Source of the DNA: Brasilonema sp. UFV-L1
GTDB lineage: Bacteria > Cyanobacteriota > Cyanobacteriia > Cyanobacteriales > Nostocaceae
Direction: 5' to 3'
Assembly: GCF_012912105.1 (NCBI RefSeq)
Contig: NZ_QMEA01000013.1
Coordinates: 1-39,893, forward strand
Length of the DNA: 39,893 bases
Below the pieces are notes generated by a model. It was not told where the DNA came from and did not search any database. It worked only from the letters and a program-made list of their open reading frames with translations. The translations under genes were made by a program, and so were the position numbers. Shown piece by piece: positions 7,951 through 16,972 of the stretch. The first letter of the stretch is position 1. Every line of letters begins with the position of its first letter.

Positions 7951-9498
7951 TTAGTTAGCTAAAGGAAAAGCAGCAGCTAGCATCCACCCAAACAATAACG
8001 TGCAACCAACACCATAACTCCAAGGTTCTTTAAACAAGCTGGCAGTATAAGAGAAAATGCCTATAACTAATGGAAACAGTGGTAGCAAAAGATAAATAAA
8101 ACTAAGTTCAGGCAATAAGTAAAGCACCAAAACAAAGCCCCCTATCAAAATCACACTTTGTCCTAGCCACCACAAAATTCGTTTTCCAACTCCAACGTCT
8201 TGTTGTGCGATTCCAGATGCTAAAAACCAAGGAAGACAAGCGAGTGACATCAGGGGAAATAACTTGAAACGCGCCGGAATCAGCCACCACTGTAGCCACA
8301 CCACCTGTGCCATTGCACCAAAGGCAATCCACAATACTACAAATAGTGCTATGCCTAAACCAACAGTTCGTAGTGTAGGACGTGGTAAGCGAAACATGAC
8401 AGCCAGCCAAACCAAACCGGCTACGCCAAACCAAATACTTACTGCACCGCCTACCAGCAAGCCACCCAAACTGTTAATATCACCACTACGACTCAACAAC
8501 ACGAGTACACCACTCGCCACAAACGGTGCAACCAGTAAACTTCCCCAGCTTCTCAAACCAAAGAAAAGACGTAGTGACGTTTTAGAAGATGCGGAGAATT
8601 TCCCCGTGTCCTCCTTCATAGAAGCAACTGCGCCAAGTAAAGCCAGCCAAGCTAACAAGTGCAAGAAATACCAAATCATCCGACGATCAACGTAGTAGCT
8701 AGTACGTTGCACTCCAAAAGTTTCATCAAGCCAGTTTTTGGCAGCTTGGTGGCTAGCATTGCGAAACAAAATTGTGATGTGTTCAGCGTTGGGAATGACG
8801 ACAAGTTCGCGTCCTCTCCCAGCAGCCAAATTTTCATTTTCTCCTCCCGCCGCCTTCAATAACCGCTGTGCATTGGTAACAAAGCGACCTTCCCAAGAAC
8901 CTGCTTGCAATTGGAGATTACGCGGGGTTTTGGGCGTTACCGCCGCACCCGTGGGCGAAACGGCAACAGTAGCTGCAAAACGGTTTACCCCTTCGGGGTT
9001 CGCCAGTCGCAGCCTACGGCTCGCTCCGCTAACATGGGGGAAACCCCCAAGACCGCGCTGGCTCACATTTTCAATACCCGCTGACATGACTGCACCACTC
9101 CCCATAGAATGACCTAGCAAAGCTAAGCGCGATGAATCAACCTCTGGCTGTTCCAAGATTGCTGCATAAGCAACATCTAAATTTTGCTGGAGTGAACCAC
9201 GTTCTAGTGGTGTAGCATTAGCTCCATGACTGCTAAAATCCCATAGCATCACGGCGTAACCTGCGTGTGCTAAAACGTAGGCGTAACCCAACATCAACTG
9301 CTTGGAACCTGCATAACCATGCGCTACAAGGACACCTGGTATCTTCTCGGCGTTGCGTGGTGCAACGTATAGCATAGGCACTCCTTCAGGTTCAAGGCTA
9401 CGCACCACTAACCCAGTTCGCGCTGTAATTACACCCCACCAAGAAACAGTAATCAGCAACAGTGCTGTTACTGCCAAAAATAAACGCTTGTGATTCAT
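7951..9498 (-). CDS. Membrane-bound alpha/beta hydrolase with an in-frame repeat insertion
   Basis: The 515-residue protein starts with a signal-anchor helix (about residues 5-25). An alpha/beta-hydrolase domain follows: VLVAHGYAGSKQLMLGYAYVLAHAGYAV, DFSSHGAN, and the nucleophile elbow GHSMGSG (serine near residue 133). VIPNAEHITILF near residue 239 probably supplies the catalytic histidine. Residues from about 275 onward form a block of six or seven transmembrane helices. The reaction is probably hydrolysis of an ester or similar bond at the membrane surface, but the substrate is unknown. Residues 146-171 (SQRGLGGFPH to PEGV) are encoded by a palindromic repeat found elsewhere in this window and appear to be an insertion, since the flanks IENV and NRFAATVAVSPTGAAV read as continuous. 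The frame is kept. The gene is monocistronic. Confidence 0.85.
   Translation of the reverse strand: MNHKRLFLAVTALLLITVSWWGVITARTGLVVRSLEPEGVPMLYVAPRNAEKIPGVLVAHGYAGSKQLMLGYAYVLAHAGYAVMLWDFSSHGANATPLERGSLQQNLDVAYAAILEQPEVDSSRLALLGHSMGSGAVMSAGIENVSQRGLGGFPHVSGASRRLRLANPEGVNRFAATVAVSPTGAAVTPKTPRNLQLQAGSWEGRFVTNAQRLLKAAGGENENLAAGRGRELVVIPNAEHITILFRNASHQAAKNWLDETFGVQRTSYYVDRRMIWYFLHLLAWLALLGAVASMKEDTGKFSASSKTSLRLFFGLRSWGSLLVAPFVASGVLVLLSRSGDINSLGGLLVGGAVSIWFGVAGLVWLAVMFRLPRPTLRTVGLGIALFVVLWIAFGAMAQVVWLQWWLIPARFKLFPLMSLACLPWFLASGIAQQDVGVGKRILWWLGQSVILIGGFVLVLYLLPELSFIYLLLPLFPLVIGIFSYTASLFKEPWSYGVGCTLLFGWMLAAAFPLAN
8986..9063 (-). repeat. Palindromic repeat element inserted in frame within the hydrolase gene
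   Basis: On the minus strand the segment begins AGCCAGCGCGGTCTTGGGGG, continues with the mirror CCCCC, and ends with GCGACTGGCG followed by the hairpin CCCCGAAGGGG. The outer pair (GCCAG.../...CTGGC) and inner pair (GGGGG.../...CCCCC) match the element at 35252-35295 and, more loosely, 20098-20142. It is 78 bp, exactly 26 codons, so the reading frame survives. The insertion limits are inferred from the protein, not from a target duplication. Confidence 0.72.
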
Positions 9499-9668
9499 CT
9501 AATTTGTACACTGTATAGGATGATAATCAACAGATAGAGCATCAAAATTCTACCCAGCCAAGGAGATTTAGCTATGTAGCTTGTAGAAATCAATTATTTG
9601 GCGATGTCTAGAATTGCTTTGAAAATAGAATTTGTTAACCCAAGAATACAATTTTCTGTGATGTTGAA

Positions 9669-10016
9669 ATGAGTTTCAAACTGAAAAAGCTAATCACAAT
9701 TCTCTTACCGACATTCATTGTCTTAAATCTGAGCTTCATTCCTACAGCATTAGCTACAGATACAGCTAACGGCGAAAAAATATTTAGTGTTCAATGTGCT
9801 GGTTGTCATATTAACGGTAGCAACATTGTTAGGCGAGGCAAGAATTTAAAACTAAAAGCACTTAAAAAATATCATATGGATTCGATTGAAGCAATTTCCT
9901 CGATTGTGGCTAACGGTAAAAATAATATGTCAGCATACAAAGACCGTTTGACCATAGAAGAAATACAAGATGTTGCCGCTTATGTTTTAGAACAAGCCCA
10001 AAAAGGCTGGCGTTAG
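9669..10016 (+). CDS. petJ: Cytochrome c6 (c553), lumenal electron carrier
   Basis: Cytochrome c6 carries electrons in the thylakoid lumen from cytochrome b6f to photosystem I or terminal oxidase. The 115-residue precursor has a basic start, a hydrophobic segment and cleavage likely after ALA (residue 29). The mature part begins TDTANGEKIFSVQCAGCH with the haem site Cys43-x-x-Cys46-His47. The methionine ligand is probably Met87 in NGKNNMSAY, and the conserved tail RLTIEEIQDVAAYVLEQAQKGW closes the fold. Against typical PetJ the segment NIVRRGKNLKLKALKKY is unusually basic, so this could be a paralogue such as the c6B/c6C types. A P450 gene follows 45 bp downstream on the same strand. Confidence 0.88.
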   Translation: MSFKLKKLITILLPTFIVLNLSFIPTALATDTANGEKIFSVQCAGCHINGSNIVRRGKNLKLKALKKYHMDSIEAISSIVANGKNNMSAYKDRLTIEEIQDVAAYVLEQAQKGWR

Positions 10017-10061
10017 TCAATAAAATATTTGTCCATAAAACTAGGAACACTTCTACGAACA

Positions 10062-11543
10062 ATGACAACAATCACTGCTCAACCAAGATGGACCGTACCT
10101 GGACCTCGCCCTTTCCCAATTATCGGACGCCCTGCTATGGTTTTGCGCTTTGCCACAGACTCGATAGGAGTCTCGCGTTCTCTGTTTCAAACCTATGGTC
10201 CGGTGGTTTCCCTGACAGCAGGCGGGGGGACTAATGTCTACTCGCCCCTCCCCAATTGTCCAGGCACAGTCTTGACATACGGTCCGGAATATGTTTTTCA
10301 GGTGACCAGCCAGCACGAAATTTACTACAAGTATCCTTTGTCCGGGAGGTTGTACAGCAAGCGGAATGATTCAACGCGCACAGAACCGTTAAAGCACTTT
10401 GCTGCAGGGCTATTTGGTGTCAACAGTCTCACTCACCGTCAGCACCGCCAGCTTTTGATGCCTGCCTTTCATAAACAGCGAATCGATGCCTACCGCGACG
10501 ATATTGTTGCTATAACCCAATCGGTACTCAAGCAATTGCCGATTAACCAGCCAACCAACATCGCTGAAGTGATGCGACTCCTCACCCTGCGCGTAGCCAC
10601 CAAGACTCTGTTTGGCTGTGATCTTGGTGAGGAGGGGGGTAGAATCGGGAGGATTTTACTGGAAGCTTTCGCTTTAGAAGGTAGTGTTGGAGTCTTCCTA
10701 TTGCCTTTTGACTTACCAGGGCTACCCTACCATCAGTTACTCAATTTAATGGCGCAAGTGGATGACCAAATGCGGGTTCTCATTCAGCGTAAACGAGCAA
10801 GTGGCACTGATGATGGGGACGTACTCTCAATGTTAATCCAAGCACGGGATGCCGAGAGTGGTGTATCGCTGACTGAAGACGAACTGCTGGGACACGTGGG
10901 TGCAATCTTTGCAGCAGGGCATGAAACCAGTGCCAATGCCCTTACGTGGACATTATTTCTGCTTTCACAACATCCAGAAGTAGCTGCCGACTTGCTTGAT
11001 GATCTCCAAAGCGTCTTACATGGGGAAGCACCAACCGTCGAACAGTTGCAGCAGTTACCGTTGTTGGAGAGAGTCATTAAAGAGAGTATGCGGGTGTTGT
11101 CCCCCATACCCTGGAATGGGCGCGTTACCTCCCAACCAACTGAACTTGGAGGTTACACCTTGCCAGCTGGAACCGAGGTTTTCGTCAACATTTATCAAAC
11201 TCATCATATGCCCGAAGTTTACCCAGAGCCAGAGAGATTTCACCCCCAGCGCTGGGAGGGATTTGAACCTACGATGTTTGAATACAACCCTTTTAGTGCT
11301 GGGTCACGCATCTGTATCGGAGCTGGCTTTGCGATGTTGACCATTAAGATTGTAGTGGCAATGCTCCTACAAAAATACCGCCTGCAATACCTTTCCCAGC
11401 AATCTGTTGAACGCAGTGGTTTTATTGTCATAACTCCCAAGCACGGAATGCCGATGATACTCCACAAGCAAGACCGCCAGTTTACTCAGGGAGTGGGCGG
11501 TGTCCGGGGAAATATACGCGAGATGGTCCAGTTGCCAGCATGA
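10062..11543 (+). CDS. Cytochrome P450 monooxygenase
   Basis: The protein of about 493 residues is a soluble or peripherally attached P450. It has the proline-rich start (WTVPGPRPFPIIG), the I-helix motif Ala284-Ala-Gly-His-Glu-Thr289, the K-helix E-x-x-R at Glu341-Arg344 (ESMR), and the haem-binding loop FSAGSRICIG with the axial Cys418. The overall pattern resembles the cyanobacterial CYP110-like group, which oxidises fatty acids, alkanes or terpenoids, but the substrate cannot be read from sequence. I chose the ATG at 10062; the frame extends 11 codons to a TTG at 10029, which would overlap the intergenic gap after petJ. The preceding cytochrome c6 and the following aldo/keto reductase are on the same strand. 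Confidence 0.94.
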   Translation: MTTITAQPRWTVPGPRPFPIIGRPAMVLRFATDSIGVSRSLFQTYGPVVSLTAGGGTNVYSPLPNCPGTVLTYGPEYVFQVTSQHEIYYKYPLSGRLYSKRNDSTRTEPLKHFAAGLFGVNSLTHRQHRQLLMPAFHKQRIDAYRDDIVAITQSVLKQLPINQPTNIAEVMRLLTLRVATKTLFGCDLGEEGGRIGRILLEAFALEGSVGVFLLPFDLPGLPYHQLLNLMAQVDDQMRVLIQRKRASGTDDGDVLSMLIQARDAESGVSLTEDELLGHVGAIFAAGHETSANALTWTLFLLSQHPEVAADLLDDLQSVLHGEAPTVEQLQQLPLLERVIKESMRVLSPIPWNGRVTSQPTELGGYTLPAGTEVFVNIYQTHHMPEVYPEPERFHPQRWEGFEPTMFEYNPFSAGSRICIGAGFAMLTIKIVVAMLLQKYRLQYLSQQSVERSGFIVITPKHGMPMILHKQDRQFTQGVGGVRGNIREMVQLPA

Positions 11544-11695
11544 AACAGTCAGGGCACTCGGCTATCAATTATACTCTCAAGCAAAACTTAAAATTTTTGT
11601 TGTTCAATTGTCGTTCATTTGTCGTTCAATAGTTGGAGGACGACACCCTTCCCTGTCATGCTTAACGTATGAAAGGAATTCTGCCGTAATTAGTG

Positions 11696-12715
11696 ATGAA
11701 CCTACCCACCTCAAGCCGTCTACAATTCACGCCTGATTTAAATATTTGCCGGGTTTTAAATGGAATGTGGCAAGTCTGTGGCGCACACGGAAAAATTAAC
11801 TCAAAAGCCGCTCTTGAAACTATGTTCCAATATGTGGATGCGGGCTTTACCACATGGGATTTAGCAGACCATTATGGACCTGCAGAAGATTTTATTGGTG
11901 AGTTTCGCCGTCAGTTAATTGCAACTCGTGGAAAGGAAGCTTTATCTAACATTCAAGCCTTTACAAAATGGGTACCTCGTCCTAGCAAAATGACAAGAGA
12001 ATTTGTTGAAGAAAACATTAACATCTCTTTGAGAAGGATGGGCGTAGAATCTTTAGATTTGATGCAATTTCATTGGTGGGAATATCGAGATAAAAATTAT
12101 CTAGATGCCCTCAAGTATATGGCAGAACTGCAAGCTGAGGGAAAAATTAAGCATTTAGCTTTGACTAATTTTGATACAGAACATTTGCAAATTATCACAG
12201 ATGCAGGCATCAAAATAGTTTCTAACCAAGTGCAATTTTCTCTTGTTGACCGTCGTCCGGAAGTGAATATGATTGAGTTTTGTCAACAGCACGACATAAA
12301 ACTTTTCACATATGGCACAGTTTGCGGTGGTTTGTTATCAGAAAAGTACTTGGGGAAACCGGAGCCGCGAGGATTTGACTTAACCACTGCCAGCTTGAGA
12401 AAATATAAAAATATGATAGATGGTTGGGGTGGTTGGAAACTTTTTCAAGAATTACTTTCTACCGTCAAAGCAATAGCGGATAAATACAGCGTCAGCATTT
12501 CTAATGTGGCAGTACGTTATATTTTGGAGAAACCAACTGTTGCAGGTGTCATTGTCGGTGCAAGGCTTGGCGTATCTGAACACATAGAAGACAATGCCAG
12601 AGTTTTTAACTTCACACTGGATGCTGAGGATTTCAATCAAATAGATGTCGTATCTAGACGAGTTAGGGATTTGTATCAGTTGATTGGTGACTGCGGTGAC
12701 GAATATCGACGCTGA
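11696..12715 (+). CDS. Aldo/keto reductase family oxidoreductase
   Basis: This protein of about 339 residues has the (beta/alpha)8 aldo/keto-reductase fold and should reduce a carbonyl with NAD(P)H in the cytoplasm. Visible hallmarks are the catalytic region TTWDLADHYGPAEDFIG (Asp and Tyr), the lysine in FTKWVPRPSKM, the His-bearing strand SLDLMQFHWWEYRD, TNFDTEHLQ, and the C-terminal cofactor loop VAGVIVGARLGVSEHIEDN. The ATG at 11696 is preferred over the GTG one codon earlier. It lies about 150 bp after the P450 gene in the same direction, so a shared oxidation-reduction pathway is possible but not shown. Confidence 0.92.
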   Translation: MNLPTSSRLQFTPDLNICRVLNGMWQVCGAHGKINSKAALETMFQYVDAGFTTWDLADHYGPAEDFIGEFRRQLIATRGKEALSNIQAFTKWVPRPSKMTREFVEENINISLRRMGVESLDLMQFHWWEYRDKNYLDALKYMAELQAEGKIKHLALTNFDTEHLQIITDAGIKIVSNQVQFSLVDRRPEVNMIEFCQQHDIKLFTYGTVCGGLLSEKYLGKPEPRGFDLTTASLRKYKNMIDGWGGWKLFQELLSTVKAIADKYSVSISNVAVRYILEKPTVAGVIVGARLGVSEHIEDNARVFNFTLDAEDFNQIDVVSRRVRDLYQLIGDCGDEYRR

Positions 12716-12796
12716 GTGATTTTCTGATTGTTCGTTTCCAAGGTGGGGAAACCTCTACCACCTGAATTCCGTCTGCGGCTTCCACTGATTTGTTAG

Positions 12797-12821
12797 ACTG
12801 AACACACGCGCACTGTTCAGT
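12797..12821. other. Short inverted repeat between the reductase and tldD
   Basis: ACTGAAC and GTTCAGT are perfect 7-base arms around 11 bases, 36 bp before the ATG of tldD. Its place fits an operator in the tldD promoter region or a hairpin closing the upstream transcript. No U-tract follows. Confidence 0.35.
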
Positions 12822-12857
12822 TAATTCTCTGGTAACGCCAGCATTTTGAGGCTACTG

Positions 12858-14330
12858 ATGCTTACAAGTACTCTACTTCTGTCCAAAGAACTCCCTACCT
12901 TACAATATTCGTTCACACCAGAGCGATTTGATGAATCCTGGGAAGCACCACTGTCTACCCTTTTAGGACTAGGACGTGCTGCTGGTGCTGATTTTGTTGA
13001 ATTCTTCTTAGAGCGTGTCAATTATATTAGCTGCTTAGCAGAGGAAGACGCGATCACTAGCATCACACCGCGTCTTTCTACAGGTGCAGGAGTTAGAGTA
13101 TTTCGTGGCAAAGCTGACTGCTACGTTAGCACGAATGACCTTTCCTTTTCTGGTTTGAAAGCAGCTTTAGAAAAAGGTCTTTCTATCCTGGGATTGCAAC
13201 TTCCTGCTCCTAACGCTTTCATCCCAGAGATTAACCTGGAACTGCTACGAGATTACGCCAGCAAAAGAGGGAAAGATGGCTGGCTACCTTTGTGTAGCTC
13301 AATACGAGACATGGGAGAACTTCTCCTTGATGGTACAGCCCAACTGCAGCAAAAAGCAACTCACGTACAATCGCGCCGCGCTACCTATTTCCGTGATTGG
13401 CAAGAAGTTCTAGTCGCCGCTAGTGATGGTACCTTTGCTCGCGATATTCGCCTCACTCAGTCGGTAGGACTTATCCTGTTATGTGCTGATGGTGCTCATC
13501 GCGCTTCTCTTGCTGAACGTGCGGGTAACACCAGTGATCCCAATTTTCTCAAAGCTTGGGATTACAAAGAAGCAGCAGAGCACATTGCACAATCAGCAGG
13601 TAAAATGCTTTACGCTGATTATGTCGAGTCAGGAACTTATCCCATCATCATGGCAAATCACTTCGGTGGGGTTATCTTCCATGAAGCCTGCGGACATCTG
13701 TTGGAAACCACTCAAATTGAACGCAACACCACTCCCTTTGCTGACAAAAAAGGTGAAAAAATTGCTCACGAAGCCTTAACAGCTTGGGATGAAGGACGAA
13801 CCGAAAATGCCTTCGGTACAATTGATATGGACGACGAAGGTATGCCAGCTCAAAGAACGCTATTAATTGAAAAAGGGGTTTTAAAAAACTTCTTGGCAGA
13901 TAGAACAGGTTCAGTACGTACTGGACATCCTAGAACAGGTAGTGGACGCCGGCAGAATTTTGCCTTTGCTGCTGCTAGCCGGATGCGTAATACCTACATT
14001 GCAACTGGCGAACACAGCACAGATGATTTATTTGCCTCTATAGATAAAGGAATTTACTGTAAGAAGATGGGTGGTGGTAGCGTTGGTGCTACAGGTCAAT
14101 TTAACTTTGGTGTAGATGAAGCTTATTTGATTGAGAATGGCAAAATCACCAAGCCGCTTAAAGGAGCAATTCTCATTGGTGAAGCGAAGGAAATTATGAA
14201 CAAAATTTCCATGTGTTCTCAAGATTTGTCCCTTGCACCTGGTTTCTGTGGTTCTGTCAGTGGAAGTATTTACACAACAGTAGGACAACCACACATCAAA
14301 GTTGATTCAATTACTGTAGGTGGACGCTAA
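12858..14330 (+). CDS. tldD: TldD-type zinc metallopeptidase subunit
   Basis: TldD and TldE form a heterodimeric cytosolic metallopeptidase that degrades unfolded peptides and, in some bacteria, trims leader peptides of ribosomal peptide products. This subunit carries the diagnostic zinc motif His275-Glu-Ala-Cys-Gly-His280-Leu-Leu-Glu. It also has [25 protein letters not shown] and [20 protein letters not shown], typical of the C-terminal half. About 490 residues is the expected length. I use the ATG at 12858; a TTG lies four codons upstream. The partner tldE follows on the same strand, separated by a 107-bp repeat element, so the two are probably co-transcribed. Confidence 0.95.
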   Translation: MLTSTLLLSKELPTLQYSFTPERFDESWEAPLSTLLGLGRAAGADFVEFFLERVNYISCLAEEDAITSITPRLSTGAGVRVFRGKADCYVSTNDLSFSGLKAALEKGLSILGLQLPAPNAFIPEINLELLRDYASKRGKDGWLPLCSSIRDMGELLLDGTAQLQQKATHVQSRRATYFRDWQEVLVAASDGTFARDIRLTQSVGLILLCADGAHRASLAERAGNTSDPNFLKAWDYKEAAEHIAQSAGKMLYADYVESGTYPIIMANHFGGVIFHEACGHLLETTQIERNTTPFADKKGEKIAHEALTAWDEGRTENAFGTIDMDDEGMPAQRTLLIEKGVLKNFLADRTGSVRTGHPRTGSGRRQNFAFAAASRMRNTYIATGEHSTDDLFASIDKGIYCKKMGGGSVGATGQFNFGVDEAYLIENGKITKPLKGAILIGEAKEIMNKISMCSQDLSLAPGFCGSVSGSIYTTVGQPHIKVDSITVGGR

Positions 14331-14349
14331 CTCGTTCCCAGCCTCTTAA

Positions 14350-14456
14350 CTCGTTCCCAGGTTCTACCTGGGAATGCCCTTGTATGTGGCTCTGCCACAT
14401 TTTACTAGGAGGCAGAGCCTCCTGCAATACACTCCCAGGTAGAACCTGGGAGCGAG
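14350..14456. repeat. 107-bp MITE-like element with inverted ends
   Basis: The left end CTCGTTCCCAGGTTCTACCT and the right end AGGTAGAACCTGGGAGCGAG are near-perfect inverted repeats of about 24 bp. Inside lie further self-complementary blocks (GGCTCTGCC and GGCAGAGCC). A second copy of CTCGTTCCCAG sits at 14331, next to the tldD stop. The element occupies most of the tldD-tldE spacer. This sequence type is widely dispersed in cyanobacterial genomes. Confidence 0.8.
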
Positions 14457-14491
14457 AAAGCGAGAAAATAGAAATCTAAAATTGATAAAAT

Positions 14492-15832
14492 ATGCCGAAT
14501 ATCAACGAAATTGCAAATTACGCCAAAGAAAGTGCTGGAAAACTTGGCATCAAAAAATTTGATATCTATGGCTCATCAGCAGATGCAACAAGTGTACAAG
14601 TTGATCAAGGTGAGCCGAAACAAGTCAAAGCATCTAATCTTTCTGGTGTCACTGTTCGTGTTTGGAATGAAGACAATACAATGGGTGTCACCAGCACAAC
14701 AGATGTAGATCCAAAAGGACTGGAATTAGCTTTAAAAACAGCTTACGAAGCAAGTTTCTTTGGTGTCAAAGAAAATGTTCCTGATTTTAGTCCAGAGTCT
14801 ACTGTTCCCCTGAACAATTCATCACACGACAAAGCACCCCAGGTACCTGTTTCTCAATTGATAGAAAGTCTATTAGCTGCTGAAAAAGAAGTCCTTGCAG
14901 CTCATTCTGCTATCAAAGGAGTTCCTTATAACAGTTTGGCACAAAGAGATTTTGACAGATTTTATCTCAACAGCAATGGCGCGATGAGAACTGAATCTGG
15001 CTCAGCATCATCGATTTATCTTTATAGCAAAACAGAGGAAGACGGGAAAAAACCCCGCAGTGCTGGTGCTTTTAGAATTAGCCAAAGTGTAGATAATTTA
15101 GACATCAATGGTTGTATAAAAGAAACGGTAGAGAAAACTATCAGCCACTTGAATTATGAAAAAATCAAGTCTGGGAAATATCGAGTTGTTTTTTCACCAG
15201 ATGCTTTCTTGAGTTTATTGGGTGCTTTTTCCAACTTGTTTAATGCTCAAAGTATTTTAGACAAGCAAAGTTTATCCACCCCTGATGATATAGGCAAGCA
15301 AATTGCTTCTGGTCTTCTTTCAGTGTGTGACGATGCACTACATCCAGCAAACATTGGCGCAGAAACTTTTGATGGTGAAGGAACTCCCACCCGTAAAGTT
15401 TCCTTAATTGAAAATGGCGTTTTAACAGGCTTTCTCCACAGTGCAGGAACTGCGAAAAGAATGAATGCTCAGCCGACAGGTAACGCCAATATTGGTGCAA
15501 AAGTGACTGTCAGCCCTAATTTTTATCACGTTTTTACAGCCGCACCAGCCCAACAGGAATTGAGTTTGGAAACTGCAGAAAATGTCATTTTGATTGATGA
15601 TTTACAAGCTCTCCATGCAGGCGTGCAACCTTTACAAGGTTCCTTTTCATTACCATTTGATGGCTGGCTTGTCAATAAAGGTGTTAAGACAAGTATTGAA
15701 TCAGCAACTGTTGCAGGAGATTTTCTTCAACTTCTCAAATCAATTCTTTTTGTGGAAAAAGAACCAGAGTTAACTCCTGGAGGTGTATGTCCTAGAATCT
15801 GGGTTGATGAATTGTCAATTACTGGAGAATGA
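14492..15832 (+). CDS. tldE: TldE/PmbA-type metallopeptidase subunit
   Basis: This is the non-zinc-binding partner of TldD. The 446-residue protein has the N-terminal domain with DIYGSSADATSVQVDQGEPKQV and GVTVRVWNEDNTMGVTSTTD. The C-terminal domain carries KYRVVFSPDAFLSLL, FDGEGTPTRKVSLIENGVL, TGNANIGAKVTVSPNFY and SFSLPFDGWLVNKGVK, in the order seen in PmbA. As expected for TldE it lacks the HExxxH of TldD. Its start at ATG 14492 follows the repeat element by 35 bp, so translation probably depends on the tldD transcript reading through the hairpins of that element. Confidence 0.93.
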   Translation: MPNINEIANYAKESAGKLGIKKFDIYGSSADATSVQVDQGEPKQVKASNLSGVTVRVWNEDNTMGVTSTTDVDPKGLELALKTAYEASFFGVKENVPDFSPESTVPLNNSSHDKAPQVPVSQLIESLLAAEKEVLAAHSAIKGVPYNSLAQRDFDRFYLNSNGAMRTESGSASSIYLYSKTEEDGKKPRSAGAFRISQSVDNLDINGCIKETVEKTISHLNYEKIKSGKYRVVFSPDAFLSLLGAFSNLFNAQSILDKQSLSTPDDIGKQIASGLLSVCDDALHPANIGAETFDGEGTPTRKVSLIENGVLTGFLHSAGTAKRMNAQPTGNANIGAKVTVSPNFYHVFTAAPAQQELSLETAENVILIDDLQALHAGVQPLQGSFSLPFDGWLVNKGVKTSIESATVAGDFLQLLKSILFVEKEPELTPGGVCPRIWVDELSITGE

Positions 15833-15841
15833 AATTAAGTT

Positions 15842-15878
15842 CTGAGTTTTGAATGATTTTTTACCACTCAAAACTCAG
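15842..15878. terminator. Hairpin between convergent tldE and arsR-clpN
   Basis: CTGAGTTTTGA and TCAAAACTCAG are perfect 11-base arms around a T-rich 15-base loop. The hairpin lies between the tldE stop (15832) and the end of the minus-strand ArsR-ClpN gene (15896), so it may end both transcripts. Confidence 0.5.
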
Positions 15879-15895
15879 GATTCATTAAGTTAAAG

Positions 15896-16762
15896 CTAAG
15901 TCAAAGCTCTTCGCAATCGCTGTTCTAAAGAAGCTAAATCTACTCCAAGGTTTTTCAGAACCCGAATTGCGACTCCCCCTCCTTCATGGAGAATGCCTAA
16001 TAGTAAATGCTCGGTACTAACGTAGTTTACATTTAGATATCGAGCATCCTCTACTGCTAGTTCTAACACCCGTTTGGCTCTGGGAGTGAAGGGAATATCT
16101 ATAGCTGTATTACCTTTTCCTCTACCAATAATTTTTTCGACTTCAATCTGTGCATTTTCTAAGTTCACTCCTACAGAATTAAGAAACTGCCATCCTATCC
16201 CACTTCCTTCACCAAGAAGTCCTAGTAAGATTTGTTCTGTCCCAACAAAATTATGCCCCAAACGGCGCGATTCACCCTGAGCTAAATTAATCGCGTTAAC
16301 TGCTTTTTGGGTGAATCTTTCAAAACCTCTCAGATGGAATCTGTCAGAAAAAGATCCAAATAGTTTCTGAAAAATAGACTCAAAAAATTTCTCAAACATA
16401 AACCCCTCCTGTGTAGGAGTATTGTTAGCGTGTTCAAGGGTGTGTTCGTTGGAGACGCGATTATCCCCTTCGCGTCTACTTCTGCCTGTCGTCAAAAAAG
16501 CCAGCAAATCCTCCATCGTCTGGGCATTCGCTGAGTACCACAGAAATTGCTTATCTTTGCGGCTGTTCACTAAACCCTCGTTCCGCAACTTCTCCAAATG
16601 GTGCGACAGGGTTGAGTTCGGGATTTTGAGCTTTTCCTGAATCTCACCCACTGTCATCCCTTCTGGATAAGCCGCAAACAGCAGCCGCATAATTTCAAGC
16701 CGTGACTCCGCCCCGAGTGCAGCAAACATATCTGCATACCGAGCCGTTTCTTCATTAGGCAT
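15896..16762 (-). CDS. ArsR-family regulator fused to a ClpC-type N-domain pair
   Basis: The 288-residue protein joins two modules. Residues about 5-95 are a winged helix of the ArsR type: [16 protein letters not shown], then the recognition helix region [19 protein letters not shown] and the wing [10 protein letters not shown]. No metal-binding cysteine motif is present. A polar linker (about 92-120) leads to two Clp_N repeats (about 148-213 and 222-288): [28 protein letters not shown] and [28 protein letters not shown]. No AAA+ ATPase domain follows. In ClpC these repeats bind adaptors and substrates, and plant ClpT proteins use the same fold alone. A role coupling repression to Clp proteolysis is my inference. 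An in-frame ATG at codon 122 has an ideal Shine-Dalgarno, so a shorter ClpN-only product may also be made. Confidence 0.88.
   Translation of the reverse strand: MPNEETARYADMFAALGAESRLEIMRLLFAAYPEGMTVGEIQEKLKIPNSTLSHHLEKLRNEGLVNSRKDKQFLWYSANAQTMEDLLAFLTTGRSRREGDNRVSNEHTLEHANNTPTQEGFMFEKFFESIFQKLFGSFSDRFHLRGFERFTQKAVNAINLAQGESRRLGHNFVGTEQILLGLLGEGSGIGWQFLNSVGVNLENAQIEVEKIIGRGKGNTAIDIPFTPRAKRVLELAVEDARYLNVNYVSTEHLLLGILHEGGGVAIRVLKNLGVDLASLEQRLRRALT
16400..16410 (-). promoter_or_regulatory. Internal Shine-Dalgarno before Met122 of the fusion gene
   Basis: The minus strand reads AGGAGGGGTTT directly before the in-frame ATG at 16399-16397 (Met-Phe-Glu-Lys-Phe-Phe). AGGAGG with a 5-base gap is a textbook ribosome-binding site, stronger than those of most genes in this window. 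It would yield a 167-residue protein with only the Clp_N repeats. Confidence 0.65.
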
Positions 16763-16789
16763 ATTTCTAGAATAATCGAAATATAGAAA
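16761..16789 (-). promoter_or_regulatory. Putative operator at the arsR-clpN start
   Basis: Two overlapping dyads cover the start codon and the bases just upstream: ATATTTC (16761-16767) with GAAATAT (16778-16784), and TTTCTA (16764-16769) with TAGAAA (16784-16789). ArsR-family repressors usually bind such AT-rich inverted repeats at their own promoter, so autoregulation is plausible. Confidence 0.45.
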
Positions 16790-16972
16790 ATGTCAACACT
16801 AATATTTAGTCATGAGTGATGAATGAAGTTGTCACATCAAAAGAACTGTATACAGTTCACAAGCAGAATGCTTGCTAGAACTAAATTTCTTCCTTTTGAA
16901 CGAATGAATTGCTGATATCGTCGTCTCCTCCTATGCCTTTTGAATTTCTCCGGATTGCGAATTTTGAATTGC

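Noticed and set aside
8108..9112. Several open frames of 67-143 codons within the hydrolase gene
   Set aside because: They are alternative frames of a clear membrane-protein gene and show low-complexity, shadow-like composition.
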